Assembly (NCBI GenBank): GCA_038735125.1
Contig: JAVYNU010000008.1
Coordinates: 1 to 64,000 of the forward strand
DNA length: 64,000 nt
DNA from: Ignisphaera sp.
GTDB taxonomy: Archaea; Thermoproteota; Thermoprotei_A; Sulfolobales; Ignisphaeraceae
Direction of reading: 5' to 3'
Shown here: one piece after another, positions 37,635-45,728 of the stretch
How positions within the stretch are numbered: position 1 is the stretch's first letter
Layout: every line of letters begins with the position of its first letter
Translations under genes and position numbers: made by a program
Notes under the pieces: model-generated
What the model was told of the DNA's origin: nothing
The model's input: only the letters and a program-made list of their open reading frames with translations
The model's database searches: none

Positions 37635-38132
37635 TTATAATTGTTGTTGCAAAGGAAGAAAACAATTCTCTTTCTCGATAAGTTTTTTAACAAGAGTCTT
37701 TGTTGTGATGGTTACATCATCTCTCCTCAAAACATCTTCTAGAGGGGTCCAGGATACATTAACAGCGTCTCCGCCTGGCCTTATCTCACCTTGGATACTG
37801 TTTTGATCAAATAGAACATCTAGAATGACGTAGTGATACTGAACCCTCCCAAATTCATCCTTTGTAACAGCGTTATAAACATCTATAATACCTATGGGCT
37901 TAGCCCTTATGCCAGTCTCTTCCTCAAGTTCTCTAACAGCTGCCTCAGCAATGTCTTCCCCAGCCTCTATAGCCCCACCAGGTACAGACCAAAAACCTGC
38001 TCTCGGTGGATAACCCCTTTTAACAAGAAGAATCTTGCCATCTCTAATAACAACACATCCAACTGCTGCAATAGCATAATGCGGATAGACTCTATTGCTT
38101 ATCACAATCAACACCAAATCACGGCAACGCAC
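37635..38132 (-). CDS. NUDIX hydrolase
   Basis: This 165-residue cytosolic hydrolase has a complete NUDIX box, GAIEAGEDIAEAAVRELEEE followed by TGI, preceded by FWSVPGG. The sequence around it (VKRGYPPRAGFW) resembles ADP-ribose or nucleoside-diphosphate-sugar pyrophosphatases, but the substrate cannot be fixed. The GTG start at 38132 is the longest; a later TTG or GTG is also possible because the first ten residues are not typical. Confidence 0.85.
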   Translation of the reverse strand: MRCRDLVLIVISNRVYPHYAIAAVGCVVIRDGKILLVKRGYPPRAGFWSVPGGAIEAGEDIAEAAVRELEEETGIRAKPIGIIDVYNAVTKDEFGRVQYHYVILDVLFDQNSIQGEIRPGGDAVNVSWTPLEDVLRRDDVTITTKTLVKKLIEKENCFLPLQQQL

Positions 38133-38374
38133 CTAATAATCTCTCTAGACTTTTAAACTCTTATCCATATCAACCCTAAACCCAAAAATTCTCTAGATCA
38201 GATGCTCACAATGCACACATCTTCATAGATGCTACGGAGCCAACACAAATTCCATTGCTTACATTAATCAATATACCACAGCTCAGTATTGCAGTGGCTG
38301 TGGTGAGCAAAATGCTTATTTTTCTAAGAAGCTAATTCATTTTATAAGTTGTGGGGTTTGTTGGGCTGTGCTAG

Positions 38375-39235
38375 ATGTGTGCAGCATCAACTACTAGCAA
38401 CAGTAGCCTCAAGAGCGGGTTTCTACGTTTGCTTAGAGAAGATGAGGAGTTTAGGTATGCTGTAGCTGGTTTGCTTGGCCTAGACACTATCCTAAGCGAG
38501 TTGAAAAAACTAAGAGAAGACTTTCTCATTTTCGTTAAGGAGCAGGAGAGGAGGTGGGAGGAGAATAATAGGCGTTGGGAAGAAAATAACAGAAAATGGG
38601 AGGAAAACAGCAAGAGGTGGGAGGAGGCATACAAGAGGTTTGAGGCTATAGAAAATGAGTTGAAGGCTCTTAGAGAGGATCAGAAGAGGCTTTGGGAAGA
38701 GAGTAGGAGGATTTGGGAGGAGATCCACAAGATCTGGCAAGAGATAAAATTAATGAGAAAAGATTATGAAGATCTTCGAAAAGATGTTGTAACGTTGAAA
38801 AAAGATGTCGATGTATTGAAACGCGATATGAGATCAGTCAAAAAATCTATTCAGAGAATTGACACAACTATTAATAGACTTGCCATATCTATTGAGGATG
38901 AGGCAAACGAGTTTATTAGTTACCTCTTAAAGCAAAGAGGAATAGATATAAAGACTGAGCCTAGTGTTATTGGTCAAAGAGAATTTGATGTCTATGGAAC
39001 TAATGGTGTTATAACGGTTGTTGGAGAGGCTAAGACAAGGGCAGGGGCTAAGACTGCTAGAAAACTTATTGAGAGAGTTGAGGAAGCTAGAAAAATTCAG
39101 CCAGAGAAATTTCCAGGAAAAACAATTGTAGTGATATACTGTATGAGAGCAACACCAGATGCCATAGAAGAGGCTAGCAGACTAGGTATATGGGTTATTG
39201 AATCAGGCAAAGAGAGAACACAGCTGGGTATGTAG
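38375..39235 (+). CDS. Coiled-coil protein with C-terminal PD-(D/E)XK nuclease-like domain
   Basis: This 286-residue protein has a short helical N-terminus, a long charged coiled coil (about 45-165) that includes repeats of RRWEENN-type heptads, and a C-terminal domain with FDVYG and VVGEAKTRAG (about 206-222), the D-ExK pattern of PD-(D/E)XK nucleases. Such DUF3782-like proteins are frequent in crenarchaeal genomes, often in several copies; their role is not known to me. It starts at ATG 38375 and stands alone. Confidence 0.7.
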   Translation: MCAASTTSNSSLKSGFLRLLREDEEFRYAVAGLLGLDTILSELKKLREDFLIFVKEQERRWEENNRRWEENNRKWEENSKRWEEAYKRFEAIENELKALREDQKRLWEESRRIWEEIHKIWQEIKLMRKDYEDLRKDVVTLKKDVDVLKRDMRSVKKSIQRIDTTINRLAISIEDEANEFISYLLKQRGIDIKTEPSVIGQREFDVYGTNGVITVVGEAKTRAGAKTARKLIERVEEARKIQPEKFPGKTIVVIYCMRATPDAIEEASRLGIWVIESGKERTQLGM

Positions 39236-39239
39236 CCGT

Positions 39240-39435
39240 TTGTCTCTAGAGGGTCATCCCATGTATTTTATGGCTTTTTATGGTCGCCTCTAGGGGCTTC
39301 TACCTCGTCCAGAGGACTCTCCCAGCCCATCTCATGGGCTCATGAGTGGCTGTCGAGGTGAATGGAACGCACCTCCCATCTAGGGTAGACCCGCCTAGGC
39401 GATGGGAGCAACGCTCCAAGCCTAGGCGGGCTCTA
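39240..39435 (-). mobile_element. GC-rich structured remnant, probable tnpB 3' end / omega-RNA-like
   Basis: Strong foldbacks include 39390-39400 with 39420-39430 (11 perfect pairs, CCCGCCTAGGC), CTCCCATC at 39373-39380 with GATGGGAG at 39401-39408, GAGGTG with CACCTC (39355-39375) and AGCCCAT-CTC-ATGGGCT near 39330. The first two interleave as a-b-a'-b', the topology of a pseudoknot. On the minus strand short frames read GLERCSHRLGG and MGWESPLDEVEAPRGDHKKP before a stop, the style of archaeal TnpB tails. TnpB guide RNAs overlap the tnpB 3' end and contain pseudoknots, so a decayed IS605-type element fits. An independent ncRNA cannot be excluded. Confidence 0.45.
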
Positions 39436-39907
39436 GTCAATACCAAACCGAACTAAACCACCCTAATAAATATTTCTGTCTTAGTCACGGCTATGAGGTA
39501 CAAGTTCAGGATATGCCTTTAGACCCAAAGAAAACAACAAACTCCGAAAAACACAATGAAGTAATAAAGAGATGTGGATTAGATAAGCACATGGCATCAG
39601 CATAACTCATAGCCCTAAAAGAACTTAAACAACCCTAAATATTGTTTCTGCCCCTGGACTACAAAGCTCACTACTTTGAAAGTAGTGCAACGAGGTCTCA
39701 AATACCATGTATCTTCCAATCAAAATAAAATGCTTATAGACTAAAGAGTGCTGTGCTATCGATAAGCAGATGGAGCTAGAAACAGTTGAAAAATATGACT
39801 ATGTTTAACATTAAAAGTCTTGAGACTTAGATAAGCGACTCTTATTAAATATCTTGGTAAGTATCGATTAGTTACTTAGATACAGGGGTTTCTATGTCTT
39901 CAAAAAG

Positions 39908-40129
39908 CTACAGTACCTCTATTAAACCGTTTTCAAGTTTTCTATAGCATAGCATAGAGTTGACCATATATGTACAGACTATTTTACCACCATTATTGCT
40001 GATAGTTTCGTTGTCAGCCTTATTGTTGATATCTACCTCACTATTTTCCACAGCATGCTTGCCCAGGTACTCTCTTCTGATGTTTCTAACTAGTCTGAGT
40101 ATACCTAGGTCTAATCTCACAGTTTTCAC
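39908..40129 (-). CDS. Possible small protein, unknown
   Basis: This is a 73-residue frame that begins with GTG inside CTTGAGGTGAAAACTG, so its ribosome-binding site is weak or it is leaderless. The N-terminal 22 residues are basic and amphipathic (LGILRLVRNIRREYLG), and the remainder is polar with many asparagines. I do not recognise it. Expression is uncertain, since the region is otherwise decayed. Confidence 0.3.
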   Translation of the reverse strand: MKTVRLDLGILRLVRNIRREYLGKHAVENSEVDINNKADNETISNNGGKIVCTYMVNSMLCYRKLENGLIEVL

Positions 40130-40296
40130 CTCAAGTCTAGTTATACTGCTAACACTCTAATAAATTTGCCTCCTATAAAATTATTATCAGTTATATACAG
40201 CTTTAGTCACAGTATACCCGGATAAAGTCTGTATCTAAACCGAGTAGGCAACATTATTCGAATTTGCATATTTGATTGAATTTATACAAAAATTGT

Positions 40297-41055
40297 TTAG
40301 CTCCAATCAATAAGTTCAATAGCTTTGCTCAGTCTTTGGCATCTACTTTCTTTTATAACAAAAGCGTCTTCTACCTTCACACTTCCATAGCCTGGTAGCA
40401 TAAGTGGTGAATGCACCATTGCAACAACCATATTTGCCCTAGCATCTGCAGCTCTGTGTGCAGGGACTATTGTTGTTATTGGATACTCCTCCACTTGCAG
40501 TCCAACACCGTGGATATATCCAACAATCCTCTTGTCTAGGAGTCCATACCTAGAGTAGATAGAGTCTAGGCGTTTCATCACATCAATAAATCTTGTGCCA
40601 GGTCTAGTCATGGAGACAGCTTCTTCGTAGATCTCCTTAGCACAGTTGAAAGCTTTTCTAATTTTATCTGGTTTTGAATCGCCTACAAATATTGATGCTG
40701 AGCAATTTGCGTAATATCCATTGTAGTCTGCACCAATTACCATGGATACAAGAACGTTTTTCTCTATTACGACACCTCTAAGTGGTTCTGCATGTATTCT
40801 AGGATGTGGACCCACATTTATGTATATGTGCGGCTCTTCTGATCCCAGCCTATAAGCTGTGCTATATGCTTCCGCAGCCAGCTCCAGCTCTGGCATACCC
40901 TCTTTAACAAAGCTCATAGCTTTTTCGAGAACCCTCGTCGATATTTCAGCAGCCTTCGATATAGCCTCAATTTCGTGGCTATCCTTAATAGATCTCATCT
41001 CAGTTAATATCGGCCCAATATCAACAACCTCAACATCTCTATTGGGTTCACCTCT
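40297..41055 (-). pseudogene. M24 aminopeptidase-like protein, C-terminal fragment (split by TnpB element)
   Basis: The frame running from about 41055 encodes the pita-bread domain of an Xaa-Pro dipeptidase-like protein (RGEPNRDVEVVDIG, then MRSIKDSHEIEAISKAAEIS, IHGVGLQVEEYP and GYGSVKVEDAFVI). The N-terminal domain is at 42562-42954, on the far side of a TnpB element. Several metal ligands are missing: the usual DxG and SDxTR aspartates read as MVIG and ANCSA, and the glutamate before PG is a histidine. The ancestor was thus probably a non-catalytic homologue even before interruption. The short piece from ATG 40998 could still be translated. Confidence 0.75.
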
Positions 41056-42285
41056 TTATATGCTTGTATATGATTTTATATAGGTGGTCATCGGCTCATT
41101 TCCGTTTGGGGTGGTTTGTCGGGTTTCATTCTTCATTCCATCCCCGTTGGGGGAAGACCCAAGGCTTCCCCACATCCCCCGTAGGTAGATGTTTATTGCT
41201 CCAACAAAATCCCTGTCTCTTTTGAATCCGCATTTCCTGCAGATTGCCAGTCTATGTATGTAGTTTAACTTTGTGCCGCACCTTGGACATGTTGATGATG
41301 TGTTTCTTGGGTCTATAATGAGTATTGGAACGTTGTACTCAATGGATTTGGCTATAATAGTATGTTGAAGCTTTCTATAGGCAAATAGCGTTAGCCTCCA
41401 CCTAACACCATTGTTTTTGCCATTGATAGACTCTCTCAGATGCTCTAAATCCTCTAGTACAACTGCGTGTCCTCTTCTATATGCTTTAACTACAACCTCC
41501 TTTGCTAGTTTCCAGCAGAAATCGTTGATGATGTTCCTAGCTCTTCTATGGAGAGCTCTAACCCTGTTTAGAATCCTCTCGTTGTATCTCCACCTCTTAG
41601 GATACTTCTTCTGAAGTTCCTCGGCTCTAGCCCTCTTGCTCAATGCCTCGACAAATCTTGTTCTATACCTTCTAGCCTCAGAGCCATCGAATGTTGTAAC
41701 AGCTCTCAGATTCACATCAACTGCTGTGAAGCCTTTTGGAGCATATGGATTGTACCTGACCTCGAAGACTATACTGATATAGATTTTCTTGTTCTCATAC
41801 TTTACATGAACTTCCTTCCACCTCAAGTTTTTGAATTTCTCGATGTACTCCCTCCTATGCTTTAATCTAAGAGTATATTGCTTGTCTCTCAAGACAACTT
41901 TGACAACTCCTTTGTCTAACTCAACTCTTGCATCTTGGTAGTCTAGTCTAGCAGATAGTTTTCTGACACTCGGCTTGTCGCCATTGCTATTCCTAGCCGA
42001 TTTCACTAGAGCTAGCGCATAGCTGTAGATATTTCTAGCTACGTGTGCTCTAAAGCCATATTCTCTAAGCATTGGGTAGAACATTTGATGCAACTGGCTT
42101 TTCTTTGGAAGCCCATCCAAATCCCATAGAGCGTCTACAACCTTTTGCAGAGCATACCTATATACCGCCAAGTCCCACAGCAAATCACTAACACTACATT
42201 CGACCACCTCAGCCCCTGTCTTGAGAGCCTTGCGATATGCACCCTCAGACATCCACCTACAGCCTAGGCGGATAAACGCCTTCAT
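41056..42285 (-). CDS. tnpB: IS200/IS605-family TnpB (RuvC-like RNA-guided nuclease)
   Basis: This 409-residue protein is a compact Cas12-like nuclease ancestor. The RuvC triad is intact: D190 in AVDVNLR, E278 in VVLEDLEHL and D359 in RDRDFVGAINI. A zinc ribbon lies between (CPRCG at 333-337 and CRKCG at 349-353). No tnpA transposase accompanies it. The last 35 codons overlap a foldback (GGGGAAG with CTTCCCC), as expected for the guide RNA scaffold. The stop codon lies at the junction with the interrupted M24-like gene. Confidence 0.92.
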   Translation of the reverse strand: MKAFIRLGCRWMSEGAYRKALKTGAEVVECSVSDLLWDLAVYRYALQKVVDALWDLDGLPKKSQLHQMFYPMLREYGFRAHVARNIYSYALALVKSARNSNGDKPSVRKLSARLDYQDARVELDKGVVKVVLRDKQYTLRLKHRREYIEKFKNLRWKEVHVKYENKKIYISIVFEVRYNPYAPKGFTAVDVNLRAVTTFDGSEARRYRTRFVEALSKRARAEELQKKYPKRWRYNERILNRVRALHRRARNIINDFCWKLAKEVVVKAYRRGHAVVLEDLEHLRESINGKNNGVRWRLTLFAYRKLQHTIIAKSIEYNVPILIIDPRNTSSTCPRCGTKLNYIHRLAICRKCGFKRDRDFVGAINIYLRGMWGSLGSSPNGDGMKNETRQTTPNGNEPMTTYIKSYTSI

Positions 42286-42309
42286 CGGAGCTCACAACAT
42301 TAGTTATTC

Positions 42310-42339
42310 AGAGTGCAAATTTATAAGTTTTTACACTCT
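42310..42339 (+). promoter_or_regulatory. TATA box flanked by inverted repeat, small divergent gene in TnpB element
   Basis: AGAGTG (42310-42315) and CACTCT (42334-42339) flank TTTATAAG, so a dimeric regulator could cover the TATA box. The ATG at 42349 lies where transcription should begin. The tnpB start is 25 bases to the left, so the site could affect both genes. Confidence 0.5.
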
Positions 42340-42348
42340 ATTACCTAT

Positions 42349-42504
42349 ATGGTGAAAGTGATGGTCTCTATATATGTGTTTGAAGCAAAGATTGTTAAAA
42401 CCATGAGGAAATACCTGATATACCCACCAAAAGAATATCAAGAAAAGCTATCAAAGCTACACGGAAAGAAGGTTAAGGTAGTGGTAATAGAAGAAAGTGA
42501 TTAA
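42349..42504 (+). CDS. 51-residue protein, possibly AbrB/antitoxin-like, in TnpB element
   Basis: The frame begins with ATG 42349 about 25 bases after a TATA box, which suggests leaderless translation. The protein has two short beta strands, then KTMRKYLIYPPKEYQEKLSKL and KKVKVVVIEE. This strand-helix-strand layout recalls swapped-hairpin AbrB or short antitoxin-type DNA-binding proteins, but the match is weak. It lies within the insertion, transcribed away from tnpB, and may regulate it. Confidence 0.6.
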   Translation: MVKVMVSIYVFEAKIVKTMRKYLIYPPKEYQEKLSKLHGKKVKVVVIEESD

Positions 42505-42561
42505 AAACAATCAGATGGGAACATAAGCTAAGCCACGAAGAGCATATGCTTTTATATGCAG

Positions 42562-42954
42562 TCATATAAATTTTGCTACGGCTCTCTTAAACATTTCGTA
42601 GAATAGTATGTAGGCATCTCTTTCAGTGCCAAACACCATGCCAACTCTCCTAGCCTTTAAAGACTTTATACTCGTTACAACCTTGTTCATGAGGTCTCCG
42701 CCATCGGTATATGCAACAACATCGACTTCCCTGAGCTTCGATAGAGACAAGAACCCCTCCTCCTCACCTACAGCCACAAAAACCTTTGGATTGCCATCAG
42801 AAGGAATTAAGAGCGCGGGTCTAAGCCACTTAACACCAACAAGGTACTTGAAATCTGATAGTGTGCGAATCATGGCACAGTCTATCCCCTTCTCCCTAAG
42901 CAAGCACTGAAGCCTTTCAACCCTAGATTTAAAAATGGATGGAGATAGAGACAT
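42562..42954 (-). pseudogene. M24 aminopeptidase-like protein, N-terminal fragment
   Basis: This 130-residue fragment is the creatinase N-terminal domain of an Xaa-Pro dipeptidase-like protein (RVERLQCLLREKGID, FKYLVGV, LREVDVVAYTDG). Coding homology ends near KRAVAK, exactly where the TnpB element begins, and resumes at 41055. Added together the pieces give about 380 residues, normal for the family. The fragment has its own start and could yield a truncated protein. Confidence 0.75.
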
Positions 42955-43077
42955 TCATGTAGCACCAACCAATATTACACATAGAAGTTACTAATAAACT
43001 TTGTCATAACAAATCTGAGTCTACATAATCTAGGTAATGAAAAACTAAGGTATTCAAAGCCATAGTGTTACATAATC

Positions 43078-43090
43078 AAATTTAAAAATG
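43078..43090 (+). promoter_or_regulatory. TATA box of the MBX/MBS-type operon
   Basis: The element AAATTTAAAAATG lies about 30 bases before the predicted transcription start near 43111. The 12-gene operon follows without larger gaps. Confidence 0.45.
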
Positions 43091-43156
43091 ATCTAGTCAA
43101 ATAATTTGTTGAATTTCGTATAGGCAGGGGGTTGAACTATAGCTGAGTCAAGCGCC

Positions 43157-44683
43157 TTGATTGCATTGACTCCATATCTGCTCATATTAGGCTCGTTCAC
43201 ACTGATATTCTTTAAGGTTTTTAGGGTAAAGCAGATATATTCTGCCATCTATACACTGTTTTTCCTCGCCTTAGCAACTATTTTCTCCGCTATAATCTAT
43301 GTTGATGCAACTTCAAGTAGACTTCTATACTATTTTCTTGGTGGCTTCCCACCACCAATAGGCATTACCTATGCTGTCGATGAATTCTCATCTTTCATAG
43401 CATTTCTAACAACTTTGTTGGCACTAGCTCTGTTTCCACTTACACTGATTTTCTCTGAATCTGTTGATGAGTATACCATGGCTAGCTACCTTGGTTTGTT
43501 AGCAGGTTTTACTGGGATTCTATACACAGGCGATCTATTTAACATGTTTGTTATGCTAGAGGTTACGCTTATATCAACCTATAGCCTTATGGTCTTGACA
43601 GGGTCGAGAAATAACTACAAAGCAGTTTTCAACTACATGATTGTTGCAAGTGTTTCAAGTCTTTTCTTCTTTATGGGAGTGGTTCTAATATATTTTGCCA
43701 CCAGCACTGTTAACATTGGTCATCTTGGGCTCATCTTAAGCGGTCTAAGCACCTCATATAGAGGCTACACAGCTAATGTGGCTACAGCCATGACTATTTT
43801 TGTTTCAATGCTTATGTGGAGTCTTGTAGTTGATGAGGCTCTGACCCCCCTGCATTTCTGGCTCCCACCTGCATACTCTTCTATAAACCCAGCTGTAGCC
43901 TCTCTTCTAGCCGGGGTCTCTGAGGGAATAGCATACTACGCCCTTCTAAGAATTGTCTATACAGTGCTAAATGGGCTGGGCCCAGCTATAGAGTACATGC
44001 TTCGCATCTTAGGCATGGCAACAATTGTTGTTGGTGGGCTTGGTGCTCTATACTCCAACAGATTTAGCTATATAGCCTCCTACACCGTGGTTCTAGACAC
44101 AGGCTACATAGCACTTGCACTATCTCTTGGGCCAAGCGCTATCCAAATTGCTCTCACATACATTGTTGCACATATGATTGTAAAGCCCATTCTATTCCTG
44201 TCAAGTGGATGGATAAAGAAGATGTATGCTGACGACTCTCTCGAGAACATCCAAGGCGCTCTGAGAAGCTCTCCAATCATGCAGATGGGGCTTTTGATAG
44301 CCGCTCTCTCGGTTATCGGCGTGCCCCCAACGATCATGTTTTTAGCTAAGCTTGGCGTCTACGAATCTCTCTTCACTTTGCTGTCAAAGGATTTCACAAT
44401 ACCTATAGCGCTAGCCGTGGCATTTATGGGTTCTGCCCTAGCTTTGGCTGCTTTCGCAAAGCTGATTGCATCAACTGTTCTTGCACCACCGCAGAATGAG
44501 GTAAAGCTATCTCCGCCATTTACACTAAGAGCCTATATAGCTGTTTTCGCTGTGCTAGCCATAGTCCTCGGTCTGTTCTACAGCGGGATACTCGAACCTG
44601 TTACTAGATATACTTCTGATGCTCTTGTACATGGTAGAGACTATTACCTACAGATAATTAAAGGTTTTCTCTATGGTGGATAG
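43157..44683 (+). CDS. Proton/sodium-pumping antiporter subunit (MrpD/NuoN/MbxH-like)
   Basis: This 508-residue protein has about 14 membrane helices. Charged residues of ion-pumping subunits are present: the helix-5 glutamate in FVMLEVTL, the histidine/proline segment LTPLHFWLPPAYSSI and the lysine in AHMIVKPILFLSSG. It should couple electron transfer to ion movement. The start is odd. The only standard codon is TTG 43157, but AGGGGGT at 43126-43132 would better suit an ATA codon at 43139, six codons upstream in frame. It begins the operon and overlaps the J-K gene by 11 bases. Confidence 0.9.
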   Translation: MIALTPYLLILGSFTLIFFKVFRVKQIYSAIYTLFFLALATIFSAIIYVDATSSRLLYYFLGGFPPPIGITYAVDEFSSFIAFLTTLLALALFPLTLIFSESVDEYTMASYLGLLAGFTGILYTGDLFNMFVMLEVTLISTYSLMVLTGSRNNYKAVFNYMIVASVSSLFFFMGVVLIYFATSTVNIGHLGLILSGLSTSYRGYTANVATAMTIFVSMLMWSLVVDEALTPLHFWLPPAYSSINPAVASLLAGVSEGIAYYALLRIVYTVLNGLGPAIEYMLRILGMATIVVGGLGALYSNRFSYIASYTVVLDTGYIALALSLGPSAIQIALTYIVAHMIVKPILFLSSGWIKKMYADDSLENIQGALRSSPIMQMGLLIAALSVIGVPPTIMFLAKLGVYESLFTLLSKDFTIPIALAVAFMGSALALAAFAKLIASTVLAPPQNEVKLSPPFTLRAYIAVFAVLAIVLGLFYSGILEPVTRYTSDALVHGRDYYLQIIKGFLYGG

Positions 44684-45728
44684 CAAAATGGGCTTGGGCG
44701 ACATAATTATAAAGGTTATTGAGGCTTTGGCAAGGTGGGCTAGAAGTAGAAGCATCTGGATGCTTCACTACTGCTCAGCTTGTGGCGCTGTGGAGTTCCC
44801 AATGCTTGTGATGTCTCCGCTTGACTGGGAGAGATATGGTTATATGCCAGCGCCGACACCAAGGCAATCAGATATATTCATCGGCATGGGATATCTGACT
44901 AAGAAAACAGTTAAACTTGTCTTGAATATGTATAGACAGATACCCGAACCGAGATATGTTGCCGCTGGGTGTAACTGTACTGCAACAGGCGGGCTTTACT
45001 GGGATAGCTATGCAACCTATAAGAGGTTGGATGAATTTGTTGAGGTTGAGGGGTGGGTACCAGGATGCATGCCAATGCCAGACGACTACCTCAGCCTAAT
45101 AGAGTATCTGAGAAACAGAATTGGCGAATCAGACCAGGCAAAGGTAATTTCTAGGATAAAGCCTGAAGCATTCAATAAGATAGCAACTTACGAAGAGCTT
45201 GAGAAGAGGTTTCTAAAGGAATACATGGAAAAGCTGGCTGCCTCAAGCCAGAAGCCCATAGACTATCAATTCAAGTCAACGTTTCCAGAATGTTATGAGA
45301 GAATAGAGAAGAGTAAAATATGTAAGACAAGCATTGAAAGAGATAGGGTAAGGGACGCAGTTAAATACTATCTTGAAAAAGGATACAAAATATTGGTGAA
45401 TATCAACGCTGTTGACTACCCAGAGAAAAACGTTATAGAAATTTACTACATATTTGAGAATCCCTATTCAGGCGAGCAAATATGGATAAAGACTTTTGTT
45501 ACAAGGACAAACCCCGAGATGGACACTATACACGATCTAACCCCATTGGCATTCTACATAGAGAAGGAAGTATACGAAATGATGGGGATAGTATTCAAAG
45601 GTCATCCAGACCTCAGGAAATGGATTCTAGATGGTAATTGGGAGGGCCCACCACCACTTAGAAAAGACGTTAACACTGCTGACTTTGTTGTGAAGGTGAT
45701 GTACAATGGCTATAGGTATGGAAGGTAG
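44673..45728 (+). CDS. Fused NuoB-like and NuoC-like subunit (MbxJ-MbxK)
   Basis: Residues 1-165 are a NuoB/MbhJ-type subunit with cluster cysteines CSAC (C34, C37), GCNC (C100/C102) and VPGCMP (C132) for the proximal [4Fe-4S] centre. Residues from about 220 are a NuoC/MbhK-type subunit (VNINAVDYPEKNVIEIYYIF and EVYEMMGIVFKGHPDLRKWIL). In MBH/MBX operons these are separate genes; here they form one chain of 351 residues. The downstream overlap with the large-subunit gene is 23 bases. Confidence 0.9.
   Translation: MVDSKMGLGDIIIKVIEALARWARSRSIWMLHYCSACGAVEFPMLVMSPLDWERYGYMPAPTPRQSDIFIGMGYLTKKTVKLVLNMYRQIPEPRYVAAGCNCTATGGLYWDSYATYKRLDEFVEVEGWVPGCMPMPDDYLSLIEYLRNRIGESDQAKVISRIKPEAFNKIATYEELEKRFLKEYMEKLAASSQKPIDYQFKSTFPECYERIEKSKICKTSIERDRVRDAVKYYLEKGYKILVNINAVDYPEKNVIEIYYIFENPYSGEQIWIKTFVTRTNPEMDTIHDLTPLAFYIEKEVYEMMGIVFKGHPDLRKWILDGNWEGPPPLRKDVNTADFVVKVMYNGYRYGR

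Larger units (their letters stand above)
39236..40296. other. Gene-poor region with structured GC-rich remnant and a palindrome
   Basis: In about 1.06 kb there is one possible small gene (39908-40129). The first 200 bases are a GC-rich structured segment (listed separately). A perfect inverted repeat with nine-base arms (CACTACTTT and AAAGTAGTG around G) lies at 39669-39687. Short open fragments near 39570-39640 resemble broken transposase coding sequence but cannot be assigned. Confidence 0.45.
41056..42565 (-). mobile_element. TnpB element inserted in an M24-like gene
   Basis: The two halves of one M24-like gene flank this segment in the same orientation and frame order, so the segment is an insertion of about 1.5 kb. 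It carries tnpB and a divergent 51-codon gene. Both ends contain TTTATATGC (41055-41063 and 42551-42559), and the right end has a small hairpin (GCATAT and ATATGC). Boundaries are accurate to about ten bases. Without tnpA it must have moved with help in trans. Confidence 0.75.

Noticed and set aside
38510-38740. Minus-strand proline/leucine-rich frame opposite the coiled-coil gene
   Set aside because: It is the complement of GAG/AAG/AGG-rich coiled-coil codons; no independent evidence supports it.
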